Source: Microvirga sp. ACRRW
GTDB taxonomy: Bacteria > Pseudomonadota > Alphaproteobacteria > Rhizobiales > Beijerinckiaceae
Assembly: GCF_022346925.1 (NCBI RefSeq)
Contig: NZ_JAKRNJ010000011.1
Span: 1-54,250 of the forward strand
DNA length: 54,250 nucleotides
Direction of reading: 5' to 3'
This document shows, in pieces, positions 8,366-16,976 of this stretch (the stretch's first letter is position 1; the number at the start of each line of letters is the position of its first letter). A program made the position numbers and the translations under genes. The notes beneath the pieces were generated by a model, which was not told the DNA's origin, searched no databases, and was given only the letters and a program-made list of their open reading frames with translations.

Positions 8366-9133
8366 ATGAGCGTCACAGATTGCCTTTCGATACAGCTTTA
8401 CACCCTGCGCTCGATGGAAGACCTCGACCGCATTCTCGATACCGTGGCGCAAGCCGGATACAGCTATGTGGAGACGGTGGGCTCTCATCTCGATGATGCA
8501 CAAGGGGTACGCTCCAGGCTCGATGCGCGGGGACTGAAGGCATCCTCAAGCCATGTCAGTCTGGCGGCTTTGCGTGAAAAACCTAATGCCGTCATCGAAG
8601 CCTGCCGGGTTCTTGGCCTCACGGATCTCTACATGCCTGCTGTTCCTCCCGAGCAGCGCGACATGGCCGCCGACGGATGGCGCTCTCTCGGACAGGAACT
8701 CGGCAAGATGGCTGAGCGCTTTCAGAAGGATGGCATCCGTCTCGGCTATCACAACCACCATTGGGAGATGGTTCCGAAGGACGGCGCTAAGACGGCGCTG
8801 GAGCTGATCTTCGAGGAGTCGGAAGGAAGCCCCCTCGCCTGGGAGGTCGATGTGGCGTGGCTCGTGCGCGGCCATGTCGATCCCAAGGCATGGATCGACC
8901 GCTATCGCAGCAAGATCACTGCAGCACACGTCAAGGACATCGCTCCCACGGGACAGAACGAGGACCAGGACCGCTGGGCGGATGTCGGCTCCGGCGTGCT
9001 GGACTGGCGCGGCCTGTGGCGAACCTGCCGCGAGGCAGGCGCCAAATGGATGGTCGTAGAGCACGACAAGCCCGCCGATCCCGCCAAGACAGCCCGCTCG
9101 AGCTTCGACTTCCTGCGCAATATCGAGGGATAA
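8366..9133 (+). CDS. Sugar phosphate isomerase/epimerase (AP-endonuclease-2-like TIM barrel)
   Basis: A 255-residue protein of the xylose-isomerase-like TIM-barrel superfamily. It starts SVTDCLSIQLYTLRSMEDLD. Metal-site residues expected of the family are present: Glu in YVETVG, His in YHNHHWEM, Asp/Glu in WEVDVAWL and His in AAHVKDI. Members isomerise or epimerise sugars, inositols or keto-sugars. Paired with two Gfo/Idh dehydrogenases it suggests an oxidation-isomerisation route, for example via 3-keto sugars, rather than a simple kinase pathway. The ATG at 8366 follows GAGG, and the frame is open upstream inside the ATPase gene. The exact reaction is unknown. Confidence 0.85.
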   Translation: MSVTDCLSIQLYTLRSMEDLDRILDTVAQAGYSYVETVGSHLDDAQGVRSRLDARGLKASSSHVSLAALREKPNAVIEACRVLGLTDLYMPAVPPEQRDMAADGWRSLGQELGKMAERFQKDGIRLGYHNHHWEMVPKDGAKTALELIFEESEGSPLAWEVDVAWLVRGHVDPKAWIDRYRSKITAAHVKDIAPTGQNEDQDRWADVGSGVLDWRGLWRTCREAGAKWMVVEHDKPADPAKTARSSFDFLRNIEG

Positions 9134-9138
9134 GAATC

Positions 9139-10314
9139 ATGAAAACCCTGAATGTCGGCATCATCGGATGCGGCAACATCTCGGGCATCTATCTTCAGAA
9201 CATCCCGGCCTATCGGGGGCTGACGCTGCGCGCTTGCGCCGATGTGAAACCCGAGATCGCTCAGGCCCAGGCCAGCCGCCATGGCATCGAAGCTCTCTCG
9301 GTCGATCAGCTTCTGGCTCGCGAAGATATCGATCTCGTCGTCAACCTCACGATTCCCAGCGCACATTTCGGCGTATCTCTCGCAGCACTCAGTGCAGGCA
9401 AGCACGTCTTCTCGGAAAAGCCTCTCGCGGTGGATTTCGAGCAGGGACGCAAGTTGGTCGATGAGGCCGAGGCGCGGGGCCTGCTGCTGGGCTGCGCACC
9501 GGATACATTCCTCGGGGCCGGCGGCCGCCTCGCCCGCCAGCTCGTGGACGACGGAGCCGTCGGGCGCATCCTTTCCGGATCGGCCTTCCTCATGTCACAC
9601 GGCATGGAGCATTGGCACCCGGATCCGGAGTTCTTCTTCAAGCCGGGCGGCGGCCCCATTCTCGATATGGCACCCTATTACCTCAGCACTCTGGTCAATC
9701 TCATCGGCCCGGTGCAGCGCGTGTTCTCCATGTCGGGTATCGGTTTCCCCGAGCGCATCGTGACTGCGGAATCTCCGAAGAAGGGGCAGCGGATCAATGT
9801 GGAAACGCCGACGAATGTCATGGCGCTTCTGGAATTCGCCTCTGGAGCACAGGTTACATTCTGCATGAGCTGGGATGTCTGGAAGCACGGCCATCCGGCA
9901 ATTGAGCTTTACGGCACCGAAGGCTCCCTGCGTGTGCCGGATCCGAACTTCTTCGGCGGTCATGTCGAAATGACCGAGCGCGGCGGGGACTGGCAGCCGA
10001 AGGATTCGAGCGACATGCCGCTCGGTGCCCCCAACTGGCGATCTCCGAACTGGGCGCCCGAGATGCCGTCGCGCGCGAACTACCGCGCGCTCGGCCTCGC
10101 CGATCTTGCCAGCGCCGTCATCAACGGCACGCCTCATCGCTCGACGGGCCGGCTGGCCCTGCATGTCCTTGAGATCATGCACAGCATCCTGGAAAGCGCA
10201 GCCACAGGACGGGCGATGCCGATCACGACCATGCTGGAGCGCCCGGCGGTTCTCTCCGACCAGGACGCGGCTGTGCTATGGCAAGGCCCACCTCAAACGG
10301 CAACGGCAGCTTAA
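9139..10314 (+). CDS. Gfo/Idh/MocA family oxidoreductase
   Basis: A 391-residue dehydrogenase with the nucleotide loop VGIIGCGNIS (residues 6-15), EKP at 93-95 and a large C-terminal alpha/beta domain. It differs clearly from the one at 168-1166: it is longer and has a conventional GCGNIS loop. The two are probably not redundant. GAGGGATAAG before the ATG gives a good ribosome-binding site five bases downstream of the previous stop. It is the last gene of the rightward sugar operon. Substrate unknown, plausibly a glycoside or a keto-sugar made by its neighbours. Confidence 0.87.
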   Translation: MKTLNVGIIGCGNISGIYLQNIPAYRGLTLRACADVKPEIAQAQASRHGIEALSVDQLLAREDIDLVVNLTIPSAHFGVSLAALSAGKHVFSEKPLAVDFEQGRKLVDEAEARGLLLGCAPDTFLGAGGRLARQLVDDGAVGRILSGSAFLMSHGMEHWHPDPEFFFKPGGGPILDMAPYYLSTLVNLIGPVQRVFSMSGIGFPERIVTAESPKKGQRINVETPTNVMALLEFASGAQVTFCMSWDVWKHGHPAIELYGTEGSLRVPDPNFFGGHVEMTERGGDWQPKDSSDMPLGAPNWRSPNWAPEMPSRANYRALGLADLASAVINGTPHRSTGRLALHVLEIMHSILESAATGRAMPITTMLERPAVLSDQDAAVLWQGPPQTATAA

Positions 10315-10647
10315 GGCACTGAGGGTCAGAAACCCGACGGGACAGAAGAACTTCACTCCCAAACTCGTCACGGAGAAGGTTCAGGCTTCATCATTCACAC
10401 AGGACCCTCCTGTGTGAATCGGGGTCAGGCCCATTCTCGGCTCAGGGTTTACCTCACGAAGTTCGAGGTTTTTCCCGATACTCAAGCATGCGGAGGAGAG
10501 CTAGGCTTCAAGAAGCCCTGCCCGCAAGTGAGATCCTTGGCTTTTCTTCAGACGCGCTGACACCGCATGAAGCCGTGTCAGCCTCCGGACGAGACGCTGC
10601 GGATCCCCATTGGACGCGACTTTTATGCGGCACGCGGCCTAACACTT
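10315..10647. other. Intergenic gap of about 330 bases after the sugar operon
   Basis: No gene is visible. The gap holds a strong hairpin at 10393-10419 (listed separately) and a weaker 8-bp inverted repeat (10556-10563 with 10575-10582) close to the next gene. It is also the probable right boundary of the sugar island, but no direct repeats or integrase fragments are evident. Confidence 0.5.
10393..10419 (+). terminator. Strong hairpin ending the sugar operon
   Basis: A perfect 12-bp stem (10393-10404 with 10408-10419) with a CCC loop lies 79 bases after the last sugar gene. No T-run follows, so it may end transcription with Rho, stabilise the mRNA end, or be a dispersed palindrome. Confidence 0.5.
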
Positions 10648-12057
10648 ATGAGAGTGGGCGCAATGTCTGTCCGCGCAGGGATTGTTGATTTTGTCTCCAG
10701 GTCATCCCGAGGGCTCATGCTGGCGGGGGTTATGGCCGCAGCACATGCTCCGGCAGTTGCCCAGGCACCCTCACCTTCCATCGCCGGCAACTCGACAACG
10801 CTCTTCGAGAATGTCCGGATCTTCAACGGCAAGAATGCCGCCTTGTCGGCTCCCTCCCATGTTTTGGTGAAGGGCAACACCATTGAGCGCATCTCCGCTG
10901 CCCCAATCGATGTAACGGCGGAACCTGGTGTCCAAGTCGTCCCCGGAAACGGGCGCGTGATCATGCCAGGCCTGATCGACATGCATTGGCATGCGATGCT
11001 GGTGCGGCCGACTCCCGCGATGCTTCTTTCCAGCGACATCGGCTATTCGACTCTTCTCGCAGGGGCCGAGGCCACAGCAACCCTCATGCGCGGGTTCACG
11101 ACTGTCCGTGACATGGGTGGACCATCCTTCAGCCTCAAGCGCGCCATCGACGAGGGGCTTCTGCCGGGACCGCGCATCTATCCGTCCGGAGCGATGATCA
11201 CGATCACCAGCGGCCACGGCGATTTTCGCCAGCTCTCCGACCTACCGAGGACCATCGGTGGAATGCTGGCTCGTGTCGAGCAACTGGGCGGGAGCATGAT
11301 CGCCGACAGTCCGGACGAGGTGCGCATGCGTGTGCGCGAGCAGCTCATGCAAGGCGCCTCACAAATCAAGCTCACCGCCGGTGGCGGCGTGGCATCCCCG
11401 TTCAGCCCTCTCGATGTGTCCACGTTCACCGAAGCAGAACTACGGGCCGCCGTTGAAGCCGCCGAGAACTGGGGCACTTATGTCTGCACTCATGCTTATA
11501 CATCCGCCGCCATCCAGCGTTCGATTGCGGCGGGTGTCAGGTGCATCGAGCACGGACACCTGATGGACGACGCCACGGCCCGGCTGATGGCGGAAAAGGG
11601 AATCTGGCTGAGCACCCAGCCCTTCCTCGACCTGAGTGGCGCCAGTGCGCTGGGCCCGGCGGAACAGGCCAAGATGCGACAGGTGGTTGGCGGCACCGAG
11701 ACGGTCTATGCTCTGGCGAAGAAATACGGGCTCAAGACGGCGTTCGGCACCGACATTCTGTTCTCCCAGGAGCTGGCAGAGCGCCAGGGCGCCATGCTTG
11801 CCGCTCTCACTCGCTGGCATACGCCAGCTGAAGCCCTGGTCATGGCGACCTCGACGAATGCAGAGCTGCTGACATTATCTGGCCCCCGCAATCCATATCC
11901 CGTCAGGCTCGGTGTCGTGGAAGAAGGAGCGATGGCGGATCTGCTTGTGGTCGATGGCAATCCGCTTGAGAACCTCGATCTCGTCGCGGACCCCGACAGA
12001 CGCTTTCTCGTCATCATGAAGGATGGCAAGATCTATAAGAACACGCTGCCTCAATAA
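10648..12057 (+). CDS. Exported metal-dependent amidohydrolase (imidazolonepropionase-like / prolidase-like)
   Basis: About 469 residues. The N-terminus (residues 1-40) is a signal peptide with twin arginines not in Tat context, ending ...APAVAQA. The amidohydrolase barrel follows, with the HxH metal pair at His113 and His115 (DMHWHA), the carboxylated-lysine candidate in QIKLTAGGG, His in CTHAY and CIEHGH, and the Asp in FGTDI. Such enzymes hydrolyse X-Pro dipeptides, organophosphates or cyclic amides. The substrate here is unknown. The frame is open from 10567. ATG 10648 or 10663 is preferred because the signal peptide starts there, although no strong ribosome-binding site distinguishes them. 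Confidence 0.82.
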   Translation: MRVGAMSVRAGIVDFVSRSSRGLMLAGVMAAAHAPAVAQAPSPSIAGNSTTLFENVRIFNGKNAALSAPSHVLVKGNTIERISAAPIDVTAEPGVQVVPGNGRVIMPGLIDMHWHAMLVRPTPAMLLSSDIGYSTLLAGAEATATLMRGFTTVRDMGGPSFSLKRAIDEGLLPGPRIYPSGAMITITSGHGDFRQLSDLPRTIGGMLARVEQLGGSMIADSPDEVRMRVREQLMQGASQIKLTAGGGVASPFSPLDVSTFTEAELRAAVEAAENWGTYVCTHAYTSAAIQRSIAAGVRCIEHGHLMDDATARLMAEKGIWLSTQPFLDLSGASALGPAEQAKMRQVVGGTETVYALAKKYGLKTAFGTDILFSQELAERQGAMLAALTRWHTPAEALVMATSTNAELLTLSGPRNPYPVRLGVVEEGAMADLLVVDGNPLENLDLVADPDRRFLVIMKDGKIYKNTLPQ

Positions 12058-12086
12058 GCCTGCTTCGGCAGCATCCGGGTTCGGCC

Positions 12087-13973
12087 ATGACGATGAAGTC
12101 TCAGCCTACACCGCCGAAAGAGAAGATGCGGGAACATAGGTCGTTTCCTCGGGTGCATTTTCTCATCGATCCACGTCTTGGCGATGTGGAGGATGATGTC
12201 GCGAGTACCAAGAGCCGATCTCTCCTCGCAATCGGCGGGCGGCTCCTTGCGGAAATCAGCATACCCAAGCTTATCCTGGCCTGGATCATGCTGATCGGCC
12301 TTCCGGCTATTCTGCTGGGGCTCGCACCGCTCGTCATTCTGGGATGGGCGACCACGATATCCGGACAGGTCGCGACGGCTCTGGCAGGCTTCTGGTCGCT
12401 GCTGATCGTTGCTGGTCTCATCGCTCTCACATGGATCGGCGGCAAGCCCGTGCTGCGCGCTGCCGAAAGCAGCTTCTGGTCCCTGAATGCCCTGGCTGTG
12501 CAACCCGTCTACGCCCTGTTCCGCGAAGGGTTGCGGCATATCATTGGCAAGCTCTCTCCCGATACGAGGCCTCGCCGGCAAACCCGTCTCTATGCTGTCG
12601 CCGCCCTCGGAGGCGGTATGCTGGTGAGCGCCTTGTCGGTCTGCCTCGTCATCCTCGCCTGGCCCGCATCGCGCTGGATCGGTGAGGCCGGAGACGTATT
12701 GGTGCCGCACCAGTTAATCCTTCCCGCCCTCGCCAACGCGGTGGTCATCGTCGGATGCTATGTCACGGTAGCGGCCCTCGTGTGGGCCCTTGCGGACGGC
12801 GCTTTGGGACGTCCTGCCGATCTCATGGCTTACGCCGATATTCCCGCACAGGCCCGAACCTGGCGCATCGCGCATCTGTCCGATCTCCATGCCGTCGGAG
12901 AGGGTTATGGATTCCGCATCGAAAGCGGCCGTGCAGGACCTCGCGGAAATGGGAGAATGCGCCTTGTGCTCGATAGGCTCGACGCCCTTCACGCACAGCA
13001 TCCCCTGGATCTGATCCTAATCACCGGCGACATGACGGATGCCGGCCGGTCGGCGGAATGGGCGGAGTTCCTCGACACGGTCGCGGCCCATCCCGCGCTG
13101 GCCGAGCGCCTGCTGATCCTTCCCGGCAACCATGATGTGAACGTGGTCGATCGCGCCAATCCAGCCCGGCTTGAACTGCCGACGAGCCCTGGAAAGCGCC
13201 TCCGCCAGCTTCGAACTCTCTCGGCCATCGAAGCCCTACAGGGAGACAAGGTCTTTTGCCTCAACTCCGAAACCGGACATTTGGGCCCTACCCTCGCCGA
13301 GCGGCTGGCTCCCCATCGGGAAGACATTGCTGCCTTTGCCGGAGCGGGTGGTATCCGACTCTCCCATCGGCTGTCACAGATCTGGGACGATGTATTTCCC
13401 ATGATCCTTCCGCCGAAGACCGATGACGGGATCGGCGCGGCGCTTCTCAACTCGAATGCGGAAGCGCATTTCTCCTTCACGAATGCACTGGGGCTGATGC
13501 CCGCCCTTCAAGCGCAGGATCTCATGGCCGCCATGGAGCGCTATCCGCGCGCCGGCTGGATCGTCGCGCTCCATCACCACCTTGTAGAATATCCCACGCC
13601 CGCGAAGGCCTTCTCCGAGCGCGTGGGCACGGCTCTCATCAATGGGTCGTGGTTCGTCAGACAGTTGCGTCCCTTTGCGGAAAGGCTGGTGGTCTTCCAT
13701 GGGCACCGGCATACGGAATGGATCGGTCAATGCGGCGACGTTAGGATCGTCTCAGCCGCCTCCCCCGTCATGAATCCTGCAATAAACGGCAATATTTCAT
13801 TCCTCATCCATACGCTTGCCGTCAGCGATGGCGAGATGAAGCTCGCGGCACCTGAGCGCGTGGAGATCAGGCTTCCGGACGAGTCTGCTCAGGGATGGGC
13901 GGATCGGTCTCGTCCGGCGGGCCGAGCTGGATCGCGAGCCACCGGGTCGAAGGATCCTGCGCGCAGAAACTGA
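12087..13973 (+). CDS. Membrane-anchored metallophosphoesterase
   Basis: A 628-residue protein. The N-terminal 250 residues contain about four hydrophobic helices. A calcineurin-like phosphoesterase domain follows (about 258-560), with all signature blocks: LSDLHAVGEG, LITGDMTDAG, LPGNHDVN, VALHHHL and GHRHTEW. It probably hydrolyses phosphodiesters near the membrane (nucleotides or lipid intermediates). The target cannot be told. It begins 29 bases after the amidohydrolase and may be co-transcribed. Its last 107 bases overlap, in antisense, the end of the convergent AI-2E family gene, so its basic C-terminal tail (RPAGRAGSRATGSKDPARRN) may be a late extension. Confidence 0.85.
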   Translation: MTMKSQPTPPKEKMREHRSFPRVHFLIDPRLGDVEDDVASTKSRSLLAIGGRLLAEISIPKLILAWIMLIGLPAILLGLAPLVILGWATTISGQVATALAGFWSLLIVAGLIALTWIGGKPVLRAAESSFWSLNALAVQPVYALFREGLRHIIGKLSPDTRPRRQTRLYAVAALGGGMLVSALSVCLVILAWPASRWIGEAGDVLVPHQLILPALANAVVIVGCYVTVAALVWALADGALGRPADLMAYADIPAQARTWRIAHLSDLHAVGEGYGFRIESGRAGPRGNGRMRLVLDRLDALHAQHPLDLILITGDMTDAGRSAEWAEFLDTVAAHPALAERLLILPGNHDVNVVDRANPARLELPTSPGKRLRQLRTLSAIEALQGDKVFCLNSETGHLGPTLAERLAPHREDIAAFAGAGGIRLSHRLSQIWDDVFPMILPPKTDDGIGAALLNSNAEAHFSFTNALGLMPALQAQDLMAAMERYPRAGWIVALHHHLVEYPTPAKAFSERVGTALINGSWFVRQLRPFAERLVVFHGHRHTEWIGQCGDVRIVSAASPVMNPAINGNISFLIHTLAVSDGEMKLAAPERVEIRLPDESAQGWADRSRPAGRAGSRATGSKDPARRN

Positions 13974-14970
13974 GAACGGCAATCGTGATCGGAATGCCGA
14001 TGAACGTGCCCGGCAAGCCCCACAGGAACGTCCAGAGAAAGATCGCGAACAGAACCACGAAGGGAGACATAGCAAGCACGGTTCCGGAAAGGCGCGGCTC
14101 GATATAGCTGCCGACTACGAACTGGATCAGGTTCAAGCAGGCGAAAACCACGATGACGGCCTGCCAGGTGTCGAACTGGACCATCGCAAGCAAAGTCGGA
14201 AACAGGGTCGCGATGAAGGGACCGATGAACGGGATATAGTTCAGCGTGAAGGCGATCACGCCCCATTCCTGAGCGAGCGGCAATCCGAAGAGCAAGGCGA
14301 ACGCCCAGACGAGAATGCCGGTCAGAACGCTCATCAGGGTTCGTACAATCATGTATCGTCTGATCTTTACCGCCGTCTCCTCGCTTCCGCCGAGAATGAC
14401 GCGCGCGATGCGGTGGTTCGGCAGCATATTGATTTTTCTGGAGGTTCCCTCAACTTCGAGCAGGCCGATAATGACGTAGACGAGCACAACGAGCCAGAAG
14501 CTCAATGTGGTGTTCACCTGGCCGGTGAGCTTCTGCATGAGGCTCACGATCCAGCCGATGTTGAAATGCTCGGCCCAGAGACCTGCCACCGCGATCCCCT
14601 GCTCCTCGAGCCAAAGGATCATCTGATTGTAGAGCGCCTGGAACCTGCTCAAGTTGATGAGGATCCAACGCCCGACGCGACTGAAGGCCCAGACGATCAA
14701 CGAGGCGAAACCGCTGAACGTCACCACGAGCAGGAAGATGCTGATCGCCAGAGCGACGAGACGTGGAATGTGAGCCTGAAGACGGGATTGCAGCGGCCAG
14801 AGGATCGCGATCAGGAACAGTGAGAAGGCAACCGGAGCGATGACCGCCTCGGCAATATAAACCGCACCGAGGAGCATCAGGATCACGAGCACGATCAAGG
14901 CCCAATGCGTCACGCCGAAATCAGAAGATGCTCGATACGTTTCGTCCAAGGGAGTCTGGGGCCGATCCAC
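13867..14970 (-). CDS. AI-2E family transporter (PerM/TqsA-like)
   Basis: A 367-residue polytopic membrane protein with about eight helices, grouped as in the AI-2 exporter superfamily: helices at about 24-44, 46-65 and 77-100, and the long C-terminal set from about 200. The conserved block LAQEWGVIAFTLNYIPFIGP and the following GPFIATLFP are family hallmarks. Members export autoinducer-2 or act as ion/proton antiporters, and the substrate is not predictable. The start is GTG at 14970 with GGGAGAG about seven bases upstream. It converges on, and overlaps by 107 bp, the metallophosphoesterase gene. Confidence 0.85.
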   Translation of the reverse strand: MDRPQTPLDETYRASSDFGVTHWALIVLVILMLLGAVYIAEAVIAPVAFSLFLIAILWPLQSRLQAHIPRLVALAISIFLLVVTFSGFASLIVWAFSRVGRWILINLSRFQALYNQMILWLEEQGIAVAGLWAEHFNIGWIVSLMQKLTGQVNTTLSFWLVVLVYVIIGLLEVEGTSRKINMLPNHRIARVILGGSEETAVKIRRYMIVRTLMSVLTGILVWAFALLFGLPLAQEWGVIAFTLNYIPFIGPFIATLFPTLLAMVQFDTWQAVIVVFACLNLIQFVVGSYIEPRLSGTVLAMSPFVVLFAIFLWTFLWGLPGTFIGIPITIAVLSFCAQDPSTRWLAIQLGPPDETDPPIPEQTRPEA

Positions 14971-15376
14971 GTGCTCTCTCCCGAGTTCCAGTGGCGTCCT
15001 AGATCAGCGGGTTCGTCCGTCGTGAGCTCTGTTCATCGAAACTGCAGCAAACCCAAAAAGGTATAGGCCCAGATTCTCAACAACAGATCAGAACCAGCGC
15101 ATTCTCATCAGCAACTCAAGTTTTATTCCTTGTCAAGGAATAGAAAAAAGACCATAATCCGCACACTTAACGATCCGCATAAGGGGCTTTTTGCCCGCGG
15201 GAGATTGTGTGCTCTCCTAGCAGGATCCTTGTTCCCGTTTGAATAAGTCCAAGTCGTTTGCAGAAGGCAATCGAGTTAAGTTCATCAGTACCGATCATTA
15301 CTGAGCAGCCGGCCTGTCAACGCAGTTGCGTATCTTGCCTCCTGTCGTGAGGCCCCCCTTAGCTCAAGTGCGGGAT
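14971..15376. other. Divergent intergenic region of about 400 bases
   Basis: No gene is supported. It must carry promoters for the leftward AI-2E family gene and the rightward transporter gene. It is noticeably AT-richer than its flanks around 15050-15160 and contains a 19-bp palindrome at 15124-15142 (listed separately). Confidence 0.5.
15124..15142. promoter_or_regulatory. Candidate operator, 19-bp palindrome
   Basis: TATTCCTTG-T-CAAGGAATA is a perfect 9-bp inverted repeat around one base, about 235 bases upstream of the AbgT-family gene. Its short centre makes a hairpin unlikely and a dimeric regulator site more likely. No regulator gene lies next to it. Confidence 0.35.
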
Positions 15377-16930
15377 ATGACGAGCAGCACGGAAGTTGCG
15401 TCGAGAAACTCCATGCAGCGGTTTCTCGATGGGGTCGAAAGAGTGGGAAACATGGTTCCCCACCCGGTCGTCATTTTCCTGATCCTCATCGGCATCGTCA
15501 TCGTGCTCTCGGCGGTGCTCAGCCTGTTTGGAGCGGCCGTCTCCTTCGAACGCATCAACCCGGAGACGCATCAGGTCGAGACTGCCAGCACGGAGATCCG
15601 CAGTCTGCTGACCATCGACGGCATCCGTTTCATGTACTCGTCCCTCATCCCGAACTTCATGAGCTTTACCGCTGTCGGGCTCATGATCGTCGCGATGATC
15701 GGCGCAGGGGTTGCGGAAGAATCCGGTCTCGTCACCGCCTTGATCAGAAAGCTCGTCATCGTATCGCCGGATTGGGCGTTGACTTACATCCTATCCTTCG
15801 TCGGCATCCTCGCCAGCATCGCGGCAGATGCGGGCTATCTGGTCCTGATCCCGCTTGCGGGCATCGCCTATTTGGCCGTCGGGCGGCATCCTCTGGCTGG
15901 GCTCGCTCTCGGCTTCGCCGCTGTGGCAGGCGCTTTTACCGTCAACATGCTGATAAAGCCGCTGGACGCCGTGCTCGTCGAATTCACCAATGACGCGGCC
16001 CATCTCGTCGACCCTAACCGCTCCATTGGCCTTGCCTCGAATGTCTGGTTTTCGATTGCATCGGTGCTGTTTCTTACCATCGTCATCGCCTTCATCACCG
16101 ACCGTATGATCGCTCCCCGTCTAGGAAAGTACGATCCGCATCTGGCGGCGGAAGGAACGACGACGGAGCAAAGCGCGGAACTTTCAGAGCACGAGTCGCG
16201 CGGCCTGCGTTTCGCAGGCTTTGGCCTGCTTGGCCTGATCGCTGTCTTCTGCCTCCTCACCCTTCCCTCGGGGGCCCCATTGCGGAATCCCGACACGCAG
16301 GAGCTCATCGGCAACTCGCCCTTCATGAACGGGCTGATTGCGCTGATCATGCTGATGTTCCTCGTGACGGGATGGGCCTACGGCATTGGCGCCGGTACCT
16401 TGAGGACATTGCCGGAGGTCATTGCGGCAATCGAGAAATCGATCAAAAGCCTTGGCGGAACGATCTTCCTGTTCTTCGTCCTGAGCCAGTTCGTCTCTTA
16501 TTTCACCTACACCAACATGGGCACGGTCATGGCGCTCAGCCTGTCAGGCGCCCTGCAGGCGGCCAATATCGGCGCCCTGCCGCTCTTGCTGGGTTTCATC
16601 GTCGTTGTCGCGATCATCGATCTGCTGTTGACCGGCGCCATCGCCAAATGGGCGATCTTCGCTCCCGTTTTCGTGCCGCTGCTCATGAAGCTCGGCGTCG
16701 AGCCGGAGGCGGTGCTCGCGGCGTATCGCGTCGGGGACTCTCCCATGAATGCGATCACGCCTCTCAACGCCTATTTCGCCCTCGTCGTAGGCTTTGCGCA
16801 AAGATACGACCGATATGCCGGCGTCGGCACCATCGTATCGCTGATGCTTCCCTACGTTGTTTGGATCTTCATTCTCTGGACCGCTCTCTTCGCACTCTGG
16901 CAGATGCTCGGGCTTCCATGGGGGCTGTGA
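15377..16930 (+). CDS. abgT: AbgT family transporter (p-aminobenzoyl-glutamate / antimetabolite transporter)
   Basis: About 517 residues with 11-13 membrane helices. Family features include FLDGVERVGNMVPHPVVIFL at the N-terminus, the re-entrant region with AITPLNAYFAL near residue 455, and the FTYTNMG stretch around 375. AbgT members take up p-aminobenzoyl-glutamate (E. coli) or export sulfonamides (MtrF, YdaH). The start at 15377 (MTSSTEVASRNS) is chosen over 15326 because homologues begin shortly before the first helix. The M20 peptidase gene follows, consistent with hydrolysis of an imported aminoacyl conjugate. Confidence 0.85.
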   Translation: MTSSTEVASRNSMQRFLDGVERVGNMVPHPVVIFLILIGIVIVLSAVLSLFGAAVSFERINPETHQVETASTEIRSLLTIDGIRFMYSSLIPNFMSFTAVGLMIVAMIGAGVAEESGLVTALIRKLVIVSPDWALTYILSFVGILASIAADAGYLVLIPLAGIAYLAVGRHPLAGLALGFAAVAGAFTVNMLIKPLDAVLVEFTNDAAHLVDPNRSIGLASNVWFSIASVLFLTIVIAFITDRMIAPRLGKYDPHLAAEGTTTEQSAELSEHESRGLRFAGFGLLGLIAVFCLLTLPSGAPLRNPDTQELIGNSPFMNGLIALIMLMFLVTGWAYGIGAGTLRTLPEVIAAIEKSIKSLGGTIFLFFVLSQFVSYFTYTNMGTVMALSLSGALQAANIGALPLLLGFIVVVAIIDLLLTGAIAKWAIFAPVFVPLLMKLGVEPEAVLAAYRVGDSPMNAITPLNAYFALVVGFAQRYDRYAGVGTIVSLMLPYVVWIFILWTALFALWQMLGLPWGL

Positions 16931-16976
16931 GCCGGAGCCGCTTCGCCACGTCGATAACAAGCAGCGAGTTGAAACG

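Noticed and set aside
10393..10440. Insertion-sequence end after the sugar operon
   Set aside because: The inverted repeat is a compact hairpin with no transposase and no second end.
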